From Mugil cephalus (Eukaryota > Chordata > Actinopteri > Mugiliformes > Mugilidae), in contig NC_061785.1 in assembly GCF_022458985.1 (NCBI RefSeq), positions 2,411,816-2,475,815 on the forward strand: a stretch of 64,000 bases of DNA. The letters are read 5' to 3'. This document shows, one piece after another, positions 48,736-59,969 of this stretch. A program made the position numbers and the translations under genes. The notes below the pieces were generated by a model. That model was not told the origin of the DNA, made no database searches, and saw only the letters and a list, made by a program, of their open reading frames with translations. How positions within the stretch are numbered: position 1 is the stretch's first letter; each line of letters begins with the position of its first letter.

Positions 48736-48762
48736 GTAAAAATGACAGAATACCAGAAATAA

Positions 48763-48778
48763 CCAGTAGGTGGCAGCA
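48763..48778 (+). promoter_or_regulatory. CTCF-like motif between NLR array and pth3r
   Basis: CCAGTAGGTGGCAGCA fits the vertebrate CTCF core CCASYAGRKGGCRSYR at all 16 places. The place between a fast-changing immune array and conserved genes would suit a boundary. Motifs like this also occur in dispersed fish repeats, so binding is only inferred. Confidence 0.45.
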
Positions 48779-49137
48779 ATGAGCTGAAATTACACTCATT
48801 CTAATTTAAATATATTTCCAGGTTAATTAAATGTTTTTGTAAAAAAAATAAATAATAAGTAAAGTGAAACACGTGGAGCTGTTGTTGTTATTTATAGGTT
48901 ATTGTGTTGAAATGTTACTATGTGTGTATGTGTCCTCCTGAACCATAAAAAAACCACAGCAGAGGAACACAAAGGGTTAAATGAAGAATCAGCGCTTTAA
49001 AAGGAGAAGGAGGAGGAGGAGGAGGTCTCAGCCGCATGCTGCCTCAAACCTCATTAGTATTGTCAACTCCAGGAGAAGAGTCTGAAAACATTGGATTTAT
49101 TTTTTTCTGAGCCATAAAGACGATTCAACACTAAACC

Positions 49138-49168
49138 CGGAGGAGGAGGAGGAGGAGGAGGAGGAGGA
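49138..49168. repeat. (GGA)n microsatellite in the receptor 5' region
   Basis: About ten GGA units lie roughly 75-105 bases before the start codon of the receptor gene, probably inside its 5' UTR or promoter. Confidence 0.85.
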
Positions 49169-49241
49169 CTGATGGGACCCTAAACTGCTCCATGAGGAGG
49201 TCCTGAGGAGGAGAAATAAACCATGTGAAGCGGCTGAGGAG

Positions 49242-52200
49242 ATGTTGTCCACTCAGGGAATCTGTTCTCTGGCTCTTTTCCACGCAGTGATGATGATGAT
49301 GACCGTCACGGCTCTGGTGAGTGTCCCACGATACAGACTCCACGAAACACTAGAGAAACACACGGGAAACGTCTCACAAAAACCTTCCTGTCCTTTTATG
49401 GAGACGTTTTAGTTCAGCTGCAACAGTTTAAACCTGATGAGTTTTAGTTTATTAGTGAGAAACTTTATTTTGGATTTTAACACGTGATTGTCATCGAATC
49501 TGTTTAATTAAGAGTTTAATTATATTAGAGAAGCGACTGATTGCATCTTTATTTATGATTTCTTATAATAAAAAAGCTCTTTATATTTTATCTTTTATCT
49601 TATCTCATTTAATATCATCTTTTTTTTTTTATCAGAAAATGAAGTTAGAAACTTTAAACCTTTACATATTTTAGTGTATCTGTGATCGCAGACGACACTG
49701 GTTGAATTCTCCAGGTTTTCTCTGTTCTAAAATTTAATCTTGTCACACAGCAGCATCATATCTTACACTCCATCACGATGCCCGGGTCAGAAATAACACT
49801 CCGCAGACAGAAAACTTCACGTACCTGTGACGTGCTTTGATGGTTTCTGGCCTGGACTCAGGTTTATCTGTGGCTTCAGGAAACGAGCCAATCATTCACT
49901 CCTCAGGTCTCATTCTCAACACAGAAGAGCTGAACGGGTTTTTAAAGCTGCTCTGCTGAGAATATTAACTTTCTGCAACAAAAAAAATACGATATAAGAC
50001 AAAGACGATTTAAACAGTTTGAAGAAAAAGTTTATTTAGTGTCTTTTAACATTTAATAACCGCTGCAAACATCTACTGAATCTATGAATATCTATGAATA
50101 AATATGAGAATATAAAACAGGAACATTAAGCCTTTAATTATCTGCAGCAGCTTTTTGAAGCTCTGGACACCAGTCGTGTTTGAGTAAATGTTGAGTTGAA
50201 TCACCTGTGATCTGCTTCACCACTCAGACCTCATCAGACCTCTGACCCTTTATGTCCCGGGTCGATGTGGAGCGATGACCTCAGACAGACTCATAATGTC
50301 TCCACCGCTCGGCCCAGAAAATTCACTTATTCACACAAAAGGCCGCTGGACGAATGAGAGGAATGGATTGTTTTGTTTTTGCTGCAGCAACAAATAAACA
50401 AATAAATAAATAGATAAATAAACAAATAAATAAATAGATAAATAAATAAATAGATAAATAGATAAATAAATAAATAGATAGATACAGTTAAACCCTTGAT
50501 TTATTCATTTATTCATTTACATGAATGTTGTTGTGGTGCATGAACATTTATGTCGTATTTTTATTCATTTGTGTAACGACTGAAGTGGATCCTTCCTTCC
50601 TTCCTTCCTTCCTTCCTTCCTTCCTTCCTTCCTTCATTCCTTCCTTCCTTCCTTCCTTTTGTCCATCCATCAATCTATCATCCTTCCTTCCTTCCTTCCT
50701 TCCATCCATCCTTCCTTCCTTCCTTCCTTCCTTCCTCCTTCCTTCCTTCCTTCCATCTCCATCCTTCCTTCCTTCCTCCTTCCTTCTCTCTTCCTTCCTA
50801 TCCATCTTCTTCCTTCCTTCCTTCCTTCCATATCCTCCTCTCCTCCATCCATCCATCCATCTCTTCCTATCCTATCCATCCATCCTTCCTTCCTTCCTTC
50901 CTTCCTTCCTTCCTTCCATCCATCCATCCTTCCTTCCTTCCTTCCTTCCTTCCTTCCTTCCTTCCATCCATCCATCCTTCCTTCCTTCCTCCTTCCTTCC
51001 TTCCATCCATCCTTCCTTCCTTCCATCTATCCTTCCTCCTTATCCATCCATCCTTCCTTCCTTCCTTCCTTCTCCTTCCTTCCATTCCTTCCATCCTACC
51101 TCCTCCATCCTTCCTTCTCCTCCTTCCTTCCTTCCTTCCTATCTTCCATCCATCCTTTATCCATCCTCCATCCATCCATCCATTCCTTCCTTCCTTCCTA
51201 TCCTTCCTCCTTCCTTCCTTCCATTCCATCCATCCTTCCTTCCTTCCTCTTCCTTCCATCCATCCATCCTTCCATCCATCCTTCCTTCCTTCCTTCCTTC
51301 CTTCCTTCCTTCCATCCATCCATCCATCCATCCATCCTTCCTTCCTTTATTCCTTCCATCCTTCCTACCTTCCATCCATCCATCCATCCATCCATCCATC
51401 CTTCCTACCTTCCTTCCTTCCTTCCATCCTTCCTACCTCCTTCCTCCATCCATTTCTTCCTCCTTCCTCTTCCATCCATCCATCCATCCATCCTTCCTTC
51501 CTTCCTTCCTTCCTTCCTTCCTTCCTTCCTTCCTTCCTTCCATCCATCCATCCTTCCTTCCTTCCTTCCTTCCTTCCTTCCTTCCTTCCTTCCTTCCTTC
51601 CTCTCTGATATGTTGGCTTGAATATTTCTAATATTTCTCTTTTGTTTGTTTGGGTTTTATTTTTCTACTTTCATGAATTCTGTGAAGATGTTTTGAGTCA
51701 TTTTTGTGCAGAAATGTAGAAAAAGATGCAAAAATACTTTTCAGTGTCACTATACGTCCTCTACAGGACCGAGTCCTCTACAGGACCGAGTCCTCCGTGA
51801 GGACAGAGTCCTCTACAGGACCGAGTCCTCTACAGGACAGAGTCCTCTACGGGACAGCGTCCTCTGTGAGGACAGCGTCCTCTGTGAGGACCGAGTCCTC
51901 TACAGGACAGCGTCCTCTGTGAGGACAGAGTCCTCTAAAGGACAGAGTCCTCTGTGAGGACAGAGTCCTCCGTGAGACGCGTCCCTGAAGGAAGTGATAG
52001 CTGCTCATTCTCAGAGCTTCATCGCTGGCAGTTTATTTTAATTCACCGACTCCAAGAATGTTATTTATCACGTATCCCGTTACACGAGTCGCTCCAGTCG
52101 GGATTTGGTCTGTTTAACAAGTGTGAAAAACTGGAACACAGCTGGAGAGAAAGTCTCTGGGCCCCGGATCCTTCGTCTCAGCTCAAAGTGCATGAACCTA

Positions 52201-55200
52201 AAATACATTTATAGGTTTAACAACCAAAAGTGCATCAAGACTTTATGTGATGGTTTAGTTTCTGTTCAGTTGGAGCCGTGTGACTCGCTGCTGGTTCTGT
52301 TGCTCTGCTGTGAAATGAGACCGTGAACACACAGTCTCTTGTGTACGAGGGGTCTAACCCGGCTCCACCGAGGTCCCGGGGACCAGGTCCCAGTGCTGGA
52401 CCAGAAGGGGCCTGGCGCCGGACCACCACATACCTCACCCTCGCACAACTATTTCACAACACACAACTCCTGGAGGCGGAGCTTCGGGGCCTCGGGAGAA
52501 ATTCTGTTGACAAAGAAGAGAAGAGTCGTTTGGGATTTAGACGTCTTCTAGTTATTTGTCTCTCTTTTAGTCATTTCATGTCTCTTTCTAGTCACTTTCT
52601 AGTAATTTTAGTCTCTTTCTAGTAATTTTAGTCTCTTTCTAGTAATTTTAGTCTCTTTTAGTCATTTCATATAAATATAAATAAATAAATGCAGTTTGAT
52701 GTATAACCAGAGATGCAAATAACAAAAAGTTTGAAATTAACCTGATAATAGGAAACAAGTTTCAACCATCGTACCGGCTGTGACTGTTTCATTAAGTATT
52801 TTATAACACAACATGTAAAATCCCTCAGTAAACCCTCTTAAACTTGTCTCTCGTCCTCCTCTTACAGGTCGACTCTGATGACGTCATCACTCGGGACGAA
52901 CAGATCTACGTCCTGATTGGAGCTCACGCCAGGTGTGAGAGGAGCATCCGGGCTCAGATGCCCCTCGTCACAGGTTCGTGGGACGCTTCCGTTTTTTCTG
53001 AAGCTTTTTGGACGGTTTCCCAGAGTTCAGGGAGTTCACGAGGTCGTGAGTTTCTGTGAGTTTGACACGTCTGTGAGATGGAAAATCCACCGAGGAGGTG
53101 GAGACGCCGTTTGTTCCTTAATATCTGAACGGTTTGGTGAGCGCACGTCCAGATGTATAATCAGGGGAGGTTTTTATCGCATTGTGTATTTATTTGACAT
53201 CAGATAAAACGCTTGTCTAATATCCGGCCTGTTGATCAGGATCTGTGTCATCACACCGCTGAGCTTTTTTTATTTTTATTTATTTTTTTAATTTGGACTC
53301 TGACGTAGGAGCTGAACTGTCAGATAAGATGGAGACATTTGTCTCCAGAGATGATTTAAATACCCATTAGAATAAAACGTCAGGTCGTGCATTCATCATA
53401 TCAGGGAGATATCGAGGGCAGGTGATACAAGTCTGATTTAGATTTCTTGACTTTAAGCTTCAGAGCTGGAAGTATTATAGTATTTATATATTATAGTATA
53501 ATAATGTAGTATTTATTGGGAAAGATGAGTTGAACGATGAGGGAAATGTACTAGAGATATTTATAAATTTTGTTATTATCATCATTCTGCATAATTCTCA
53601 AGTTCTAATGGGGGGCGCTAACACCATCTGCCTCCATTTATCCCTTTACTTATATATTATGGATTCGGGTTGTGTAATGTGTGTAATATTCATTGTCTCT
53701 AGTCTTTTTAGTCATTTTGTCTCTTTCTTCGTATAAAAAATATCAATGAAAGATTTTGTGACTCCCGCTATGAAGCCCTACGCTGCAGATGATCCCCAAA
53801 CGTTTTCATGGCTGGTTTCATGTTGTTTTCTTGTCTTTTTCTTTTTTTTGTGTGTTAAAGAGGACGACTGCGTCCCAGAGTGGGACGGGATCATCTGCTG
53901 GCCACGGAGCAGAGCTGGTCAGCTGGTGTCCGTCCTGTGTCCCGAGTACATCTACGACTTCAACCACAGAGGTGAGACGAGCCGCAGGGACCGGACGGAG
54001 AGAGGGTGATTTGATTTTAATTTCCATTCCCGTGCGTCCAGGTCGAGCCTATCGCCAGTGTGATGCCTCCGGGAGCTGGGAGCTGGTTCCCAGCATCAAC
54101 CGCACCTGGGCAAACTACACCGAGTGCACCAGGTACCTGACCTCCAACCACAGAGTCCAGGAGGAGGTGCGTACGTCTGCGCTACTGGCTCAGGAGAGGT
54201 GGTTCGTAGAGGTCTAGGTCTAAAATAAAACTACAACCAAGAACTACAGCAGTAATAAATAAGGTGGATTATTTATTTAATGTACATTTAATTCTTTCTA
54301 GTCATTTTGTCTCCTTCTTCTTATATCCTTTGCTAACTAGTTTCTGATTAATTAAGATTAAAACCACAGAAAACATTCAAAAAGGTTGAATCCTCCTCCT
54401 TTCTGAATCCGTGCCCACGTGTGATGGTGGTTTCGTTTCGTTTCAGAAGGTGTTTGAGCGACTCCACCTCATGTACACCGTTGGTTACTCCATCTCTCTG
54501 GCCTCCCTGCTGGTGGCCGTCTCCATCCTCTGCTACTTCAAGTGAGAACAACTCAGATTGTTTCCGAAAGCATCTGAACGAGCTCCGCTCTCATTCATCC
54601 ATCTCTGTGTTTTTTTGATTTCAGGCGTCTCCACTGCACACGTAACTACATCCACATCCACCTCTTCGCCTCCTTCATATGTCGAGCTGTGAGCATCTTC
54701 GTGAAGGACGCCGTCCTCTACTCCATATCTGACCAGGATGAAGCTGAGCAGGAGCTCACAACAGAGAAGCCTCACATGGTAAGAGATGAGAAATAAATCA
54801 TATTTCTTTATATTTACAAGAACTGTAATTAAATAAATGCAAAGAGCAGATAATTGCTGTAGGAGAACGTATAATCTTTCCATTAACCGACCTCTCGTGT
54901 CTTCAGGCTGGTTGTAAAGTTGCCGTCACTCTCTTCCTCTACTTCCTGGCCACCAACCACTACTGGATCCTGGTGGAGGGCTTGTACCTGCACAGCCTCA
55001 TTTTCATGGCCTTCCTCTCAGACAAAAACTACCTGTGGGCCCTCACCATCATCGGCTGGGGTAAGAACCTTCCTCCCCCCGGTGCTGCTGGGGTAGCTGG
55101 TCTCCTCATGGTGGACTGACCCGGTTTCTCTGTTCCAGGTGTTCCAGCTGTGTTTGTGTCCATCTGGGTCAGTGCACGAGCGTCACTGGCAGACACACAG

Positions 55201-58200
55201 TGAGTCTTGGTGTTGAGTCTGCGTATGTTTTGGTCACTGGGTTTTCTGTTGGGACATTAAAAAACAAAACAATTGTATCTTCATTTTAAAGTTCAAAAAC
55301 TATTTTAATTTTCCATTTCTAAAAATAAAACAGTTAGGAGACAGAAATAAAAAAGCACCAATTTGTTCATATTTTGCAACCTGAAAGTAAGAGCTCGGTG
55401 TGTGAGGACGGTGCTGTGTTTAAATACATATATATATGACTTTTACGTGCGGTTTCCCTGGCTAGTCCACGTTAAAATGTCTTTACAAGTCTACTCTGAT
55501 GTGATTTTTGAGACTTGTCATCTGCAGAAATCTCTGCACACATATCAGAGTAATGTTAGCTAGTACTGTTAGCTAGTAATGTTAGCTAGTAGCTAACTAT
55601 TCCCTGATTATATGGAGTTATTTTTAGTTTTTACCTGAAATGTGCAGCTTAGTTTTTCTGCAGTCATGTTCTCTTCCCTGAGACACTTTTATTGTTTTGA
55701 AAAACAAGGAACTGATTCATGTCCATCAACTTCTGTTACACAGCATGGTCCTCATACGTGCTCTTATTTTGAAAGTGACAACTTCATGTTGCAAAATGTG
55801 AAAAAAAATTTAGCTTTTTTTGTTTCTGTCATCTAACGAATTCTTTTTTTTTTTTTGAAAATCAATTATTTCTATATTCTTGATCCTGATGTAGAAAAAT
55901 TCAAATTTCAACTTTAATTTTTTAAGTTTAAAATTCATTATATGTTTTGTAATAGTGCAGCTCGTTAAATGTTAATATTTTTATAATGAACTTCTTTGCA
56001 CTGTAGATTATGGGACTGTTAGTTTGATTGTAACCATGTTCTCAGTTTTCCCTAGAAAGTGGCGAGATTGATGTTTGTCTTTTTTTTTGTGAATATCTCC
56101 TTCAACAGGAGCAGGAGCTCCTCACGTGGTCATAGATCAGATCTCTCAGTGCGTCATGTTCACGCATGATGTTTGATGAGGCCTAAACCTGTCGCTGGTC
56201 TTAATGTTATGGCTGATACAGATGTGAAAGTGTCTGATGTGTCGTCTCCAGATGTTGGGACATCAGCGCCGGGAACCTGAAGTGGATTTACCAGGTTCCT
56301 ATTCTGGCGGCCATCGTTGTAAGAAGATTTTATTTTATTAAAATGCACAGATCAAAAATCTAAATTAACAAAATGCAAAGAAGAAAAAAAAACAAGATAA
56401 AACAGAAAATAGACGTTCTGAGAAAAATATAGCAAATAAATAAAATGCAGAGCTCGAGTTTTACACCAGTAAGATGCGTTAAGGTTCAGTCTCTGTTGTT
56501 AATAATAATAATAATAATATTAATTATTTATTCCCTTTCTCCTCCTGCAGGTGAATTTCCTTCTCTTCATCAACATCATCCGTGTGTTGGCGTCTAAACT
56601 GTGGGAGACCAACACCGGTAAACTGGACCCCCGGCAGCAGTACCGGTAAACCCCCCCCCCCCCTCCTCCAGGAACTCTCCTACCAGACTCTACGGTTAAT
56701 TAACGGGTCCATTAACGAGCTTTTCTCTGCAGGAAGCTGCTAAAGTCCACGCTGGTGCTGATGCCGCTGTTCGGCGTCCACTACATGGTGTTCATGGCCC
56801 TGCCCTACACCGAGGTGACCGGGCTGCTGTGGCAGGTCCAGATGCACTACGAGATGTTCTTCAACTCGTCCCAGGTCCCGTTTATAAAAACAGCCTTCAC
56901 AATAAAACCCTTTGAATTCCTTTTTCTTTTTTAATCACATGTCAACTTCGTGTTTCCAGGGTTTTTTTGTGGCCTTTATCTACTGTTTCTGCAACGGAGA
57001 GGTAAAAAAAAATATATATATATATACAGTATATATTTAGGAAAATTTAACTATTCTTCCATCTTCCCATCTAAACAATACATCACATTCCCTTATCTCA
57101 ATCCTTCCTCTCTTTCTAAACTACTCATTTTCACATTTTTACCCTTTATTCTGATGTTCACAATTATCCAAGAAGAAGAAGAAGAAATGATCTCCATTTA
57201 CCAAACACCAAAAATATCATCACCTCCAAGAGAATATTCTGTCTTTGTCATTAAAGTCTCATGTTATATTAAACTTACTAGTTAATAAGTATAAATAAAC
57301 AAGTTTCAACTGTAAAATCTGATCAGGGTTTTAAGGGACTTCAGAACTTGTTGTTTTTACGAAACAAAAAAAAAAATAATTAGCTTTCTTTCCATAAAAC
57401 TAATGTTTGGTGACTGGGGCATTTTTTTCGGTCTTGGTTGTGACTCAAATTATCTAAAATATGGACTTGATTGCATTAGTAATTATGAGTAACATCAGAT
57501 TTAACATTTTTATGTCCCATTGACTTCCATTATAACTACGTTTTTAATCTTAGACATGACACAACAAAATTCATTCATTCTGAAATATTATGGTTTTATT
57601 TAAGATACCTTTGAATAAAGTGTTTGTTAGGTCATTAGTTTTTGTGGTTGTAGCAGATATTCTAAGGTGTGTGTGTGTAAAAAATAATATGTTTTTGTAA
57701 AAACAACAGTGAGTTCAAGTAATCACACATTTGGCATTTAATGGTTAAAATTCATCAAAATGATTGAATTTTTGTTTTTTTTGTAAAGAGCTGAAGTGGT
57801 ATAAGAAAAAAATATTAATCAGTTAAGTTTTCATAGCAGTTTTGCACTTTTTTTTTATTTCAAAAAGTTTTGTGTAGATAGACTTTGTTACAAAACATTA
57901 TGCCATTTACACTATCACAGCTGGAATGATGACCAGATGGATCATTTTGACCAAATGTTGCCTGAGTGTTAATGTGATAAAAGTTTAAATGGAGCAGAAT
58001 AAGAATCTGCCACAAACCTAAAACTTAACGTCCTCATATGAGGACGAAGGGTCTCAGGAGGTTAAAGTCCTGAAAAGTTTCTCATTGTGTCCTGAGTTCT
58101 GACTTCCACTACTTCTGTTGATTCTCTTATTATTATTCTGTTTTTTTATGTCTTTAATTTCTGTATTGTAGATTATCAGTGGATTCCCTGTTTTCTCCAC

Positions 58201-58847
58201 CCTCCATTTAACCACTAAAGTTCATTCTCCTTTTTAAAAAATAAAATAAAAGCAAATAAATATATACGTTGTTTTTGACTTTTTAAGTGTAATTGTAGCT
58301 GTGTTGCTGCTGTCAGGTGCAGGCGGAGGTGAAGAAGGCGTGGCTCAGACGTAGCCTGGCGTCGGACCTCAAGCAGAAGGCCAGGATGACCAGCAGCGGA
58401 GGAGGAGGAGGAGGAGGAGGAGGAGGAGGAGGTGGAGGAGCAGGAGGAGGAGGAAGCTGTTACTACGGCGGCATGATGTCACACACCACCACCACACACA
58501 GTGTCAGCCTGTCAGCAGCCAACCCCAGAGCTCTGTCCTTCACCGGGGGAGGAGGAGGAGGAGGAGGAGGAGGAGGAGGAGGAGGAGGAGGAGGTGGGGG
58601 GTCAGGGTTCAGATTACCACGCCACTCCTCCCCTCATCATGAAACCTCGGCCCCCCGACAGGAACTGGCTCCGTGGAAACCAGGCCGGGCTGAGTCGGGG
58701 GTTTTCGCCCGACACGTCAGAGCCGGAGGGGGGGTCAACGGAGGGGGGGTCAACGGAGGGGGGGTCAACGGAGGAGGAGGAGGGGGAGGAGGAGGAGGAG
58801 ATCCAGGAAACTCCTCATCTCTGAAGGAGCTGGAGACCATGTTGTGA
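49242..58847 (+). CDS. pth3r: parathyroid hormone receptor, most likely PTH3R (PTH1R-b)
   Basis: Class B (secretin-type) plasma-membrane GPCR for PTH/PTHrP-like peptides, signalling through Gs and Gq in known relatives. Coding exons: 49242-49316, 52868-52973, 53861-53971, 54042-54166, 54447-54541, 54625-54778, 54907-55060, 55139-55199, 56252-56318, 56551-56645, 56733-56874, 56960-57001 and 58317-58847, about 585 residues, all phases joining. Exon 1 is a signal peptide ('[17 protein letters not shown]'). The ectodomain has six Cys ('ARCER', 'DDCVPEW', 'IICWP', '[12 protein letters not shown]', 'RQCDASG', 'TECTR') and Asn-glycosylation sites 'NRT' and 'NYT'. Seven helices run from '[12 protein letters not shown]' to '[14 protein letters not shown]'; the His of 'RNYIHIHLF' and Thr of '[11 protein letters not shown]' (PTH1R H223 and T410) are kept. 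The tail has long Gly runs and ends 'ETML', a class I PDZ ligand like PTH1R 'ETVM'. PTH3R rather than PTH1R is favoured by '[19 protein letters not shown]' and by the RUNDC3A neighbour. Confidence 0.9.
50392..50485. repeat. tetranucleotide (AAAT/AGAT) microsatellite
   Basis: Interspersed AAAT, AAAC and AGAT units in intron 1 of the receptor gene. Confidence 0.9.
50591..51603. repeat. 1-kb (CCTT)n/(CCAT)n compound microsatellite
   Basis: About one kilobase of CCTT units mixed with CCAT units and occasional single-base slips in intron 1 of the receptor gene. The 368-codon 'FLPSFLPS' frame on the plus strand and '[11 protein letters not shown]' frames on the minus strand are repeat artefacts. 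Confidence 0.97.
51756..51980. repeat. minisatellite of 13 short palindromic units
   Basis: Thirteen 17-18 bp units begin GTCCTC and contain its inverted partner, as in GTCCTCTGTGAGGAC or GTCCTCTACAGGAC. Each unit is a small hairpin. In intron 1 of the receptor gene. Confidence 0.93.
52562..52668. repeat. short tandem repeat of about 21 bp
   Basis: 'AGTCTCTTTCTAGTAATTTT' is repeated three times with flanking partial units in intron 1. Similar 'CTAGTCATTTTGTCTC' pieces recur near 53700 and 54297. Confidence 0.8.
53210..53755. other. intronic stretch without recognised elements
   Basis: AT-rich part of intron 2 of the receptor gene. Short frames here have no resemblance to a protein family. 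Confidence 0.5.
57331..58065 (-). mobile_element. piggyBac-like MITE in the last intron of pth3r
   Basis: Flanked by TTAA at 57331-57334 and 58062-58065. The right end (GGTCTCAGGAGG|TTAA) is the reverse complement of the left end of the element at 61695-62159. Both share 'CCTTCGTCCTCATATG' and 'TTAGGTTTGT' inside. No transposase frame. TTAA duplications point to piggyBac mobilisation. Confidence 0.6.
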
Positions 58848-58899
58848 CAAACGTGAACAAACGAATCAGACTGTGACGGGTTTAATAGTCTCAACTACA

Positions 58900-59135
58900 G
58901 ATCAGCCACAACATTATGACCACAGACCAGACCTGGGATTCATTCATGTGGATGTTACTTAGACATGTAGCACCAACCTAGACCAGACCAGACCAGATCA
59001 GACCAGACCAGACCAGACCAGACCAGATCAGACCAGATCAGACCAGACTAGACCAGACCAGACCAGACTAGACTAGACCAGACCAGACCAGACCAGACCA
59101 CACACACATAATGTGGTCATAATGTTGTGGCTGAT
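58900..59135. mobile_element. MITE with perfect 23-bp inverted ends in the pth3r 3' UTR
   Basis: Positions 58901-58923 (ATCAGCCACAACATTATG...) and 59113-59135 are exact reverse complements. This terminus is widespread in fish genomes. The body is mostly a 5-bp satellite. It starts 54 bases after the stop codon of the receptor gene, so it is probably transcribed in the 3' UTR. Confidence 0.75.
58981..59100. repeat. (GACCA)n satellite, 24 units
   Basis: Exactly 120 bases of GACCA with GATCA and GACTA variants, enclosed by the inverted ends of the MITE. Confidence 0.95.
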
Positions 59136-59825
59136 CGGTGTGTCTGTCTGGATATCTTGTGGAAACATGGATGGTTTATTTTTTTAAATGCTTTCAAATG
59201 ATGTGAAGGAAATGTATAAAAAGACAAATGTTAAACTAATGTAAATAATGTGTGAAGAAGTTTTTTTTTTTCTGTGTAAATAGTAATTAAGCTCAGATCT
59301 GGTCCTAAATGTCCTAAATGTTTGGTCTCCTGTAGATTCATAAAGTCTTTCCAGAAATGTTCTGGTCCTTCAACGCTGCCGTAAACTCCCTGAATCTTCT
59401 GTAGAAGGTTTGTCTCCGGGAAACTTTTCTCTTCCTTTAGATGTTTGTTGTTGTCTGGACTCCATAGATCCTGTTCAGTCACTTTAATGAACGATGATCA
59501 ACTTCAACCACCAAACACCCACATCACAAGACGACGTTTGGACCCTACGGGGACGTGGTTTTGTTTTTTTTGGATAAAGAGTGATTTGATTTTCTTTCAA
59601 ACGTCTGGACTGGTCTGTGATGTCGTCTCCGTCCGTCAGACTGACTGGACCCGGAGGTCGAACCGGACTCTTTGCTTCATGTCACCTCTGCCCTCAACAA
59701 CACCGTCCAGAATTTCACATGTTCCTCTCGAGGCCTCGGAGCTGTTTGCAGACGTGGAGCCTCCAGCAGGTAAACCTGTGAACATGGGCGGGGTCTGTAC
59801 AGTATGAAGGTAATTATGATGATGT

Positions 59826-59831
59826 AATAAA
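59826..59831 (+). terminator. possible poly(A) signal of pth3r
   Basis: AATAAA in 'GATGTAATAAATGTT', about 980 bases after the stop codon. It is the first plain AATAAA on the plus strand seen downstream of the stop codon. The interval 59136-59825 has no other recognised gene and is taken as 3' UTR. Confidence 0.4.
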
Positions 59832-59911
59832 TGTTACTCAGATCAAAACGAATCCGACGAGAACTGAATTTATTTTAATGTTTTGATCATTAATGGACTG
59901 AAAGTACAGGT

Positions 59912-59965
59912 GCATAATCAATCAAACTTTATTTATAGAGCAGTTCATACAAAAACAAAACAATA
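59912..59965. repeat. dispersed repeat tail
   Basis: 'ATCAATCAAACTTTATTTAT' followed by 'AGAGCAGTTCATAC' resembles the common 3' tail of fish LINE/SINE families. The rest of the element is not recognised. Confidence 0.4.
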
Positions 59966-59969
59966 GACC

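Larger units (their letters stand above)
47240..49241. other. AT-rich intergenic region between the NLR array and pth3r-like gene
   Basis: Homology to the NLR units ends near 47235. The stretch has no recognised gene. Between about 47623 and 47900 the sequence begins TGTAAGGGCC and has, on the minus strand, an AATAAAG signal, so it may be an LTR fragment. The final 250 bases should contain the 5' UTR of the receptor gene; no TATA box was identified. Confidence 0.5.

Noticed and set aside
50525-51631. 368-codon plus-strand frame of 'FLPSFLPS' and matching minus-strand Lys/Glu/Gly frames
   Set aside because: They are translations of a CCTT/CCAT microsatellite inside an intron; no start context, splice support or family.
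54533-54883. 116-codon minus-strand frame in the receptor gene
   Set aside because: It spans exon and intron sequence of pth3r on the opposite strand and matches nothing known.
58501-58824. Poly-glutamate frame overlapping the last pth3r exon
   Set aside because: Shadow of the GGA repeat in another frame. The poly-Gly frame continues from 'VQAEVKKAW' in the correct phase.
59445-59807. 120-codon plus-strand frame downstream of pth3r
   Set aside because: No recognisable domain and a position in the probable 3' UTR; composition gives no support for coding.
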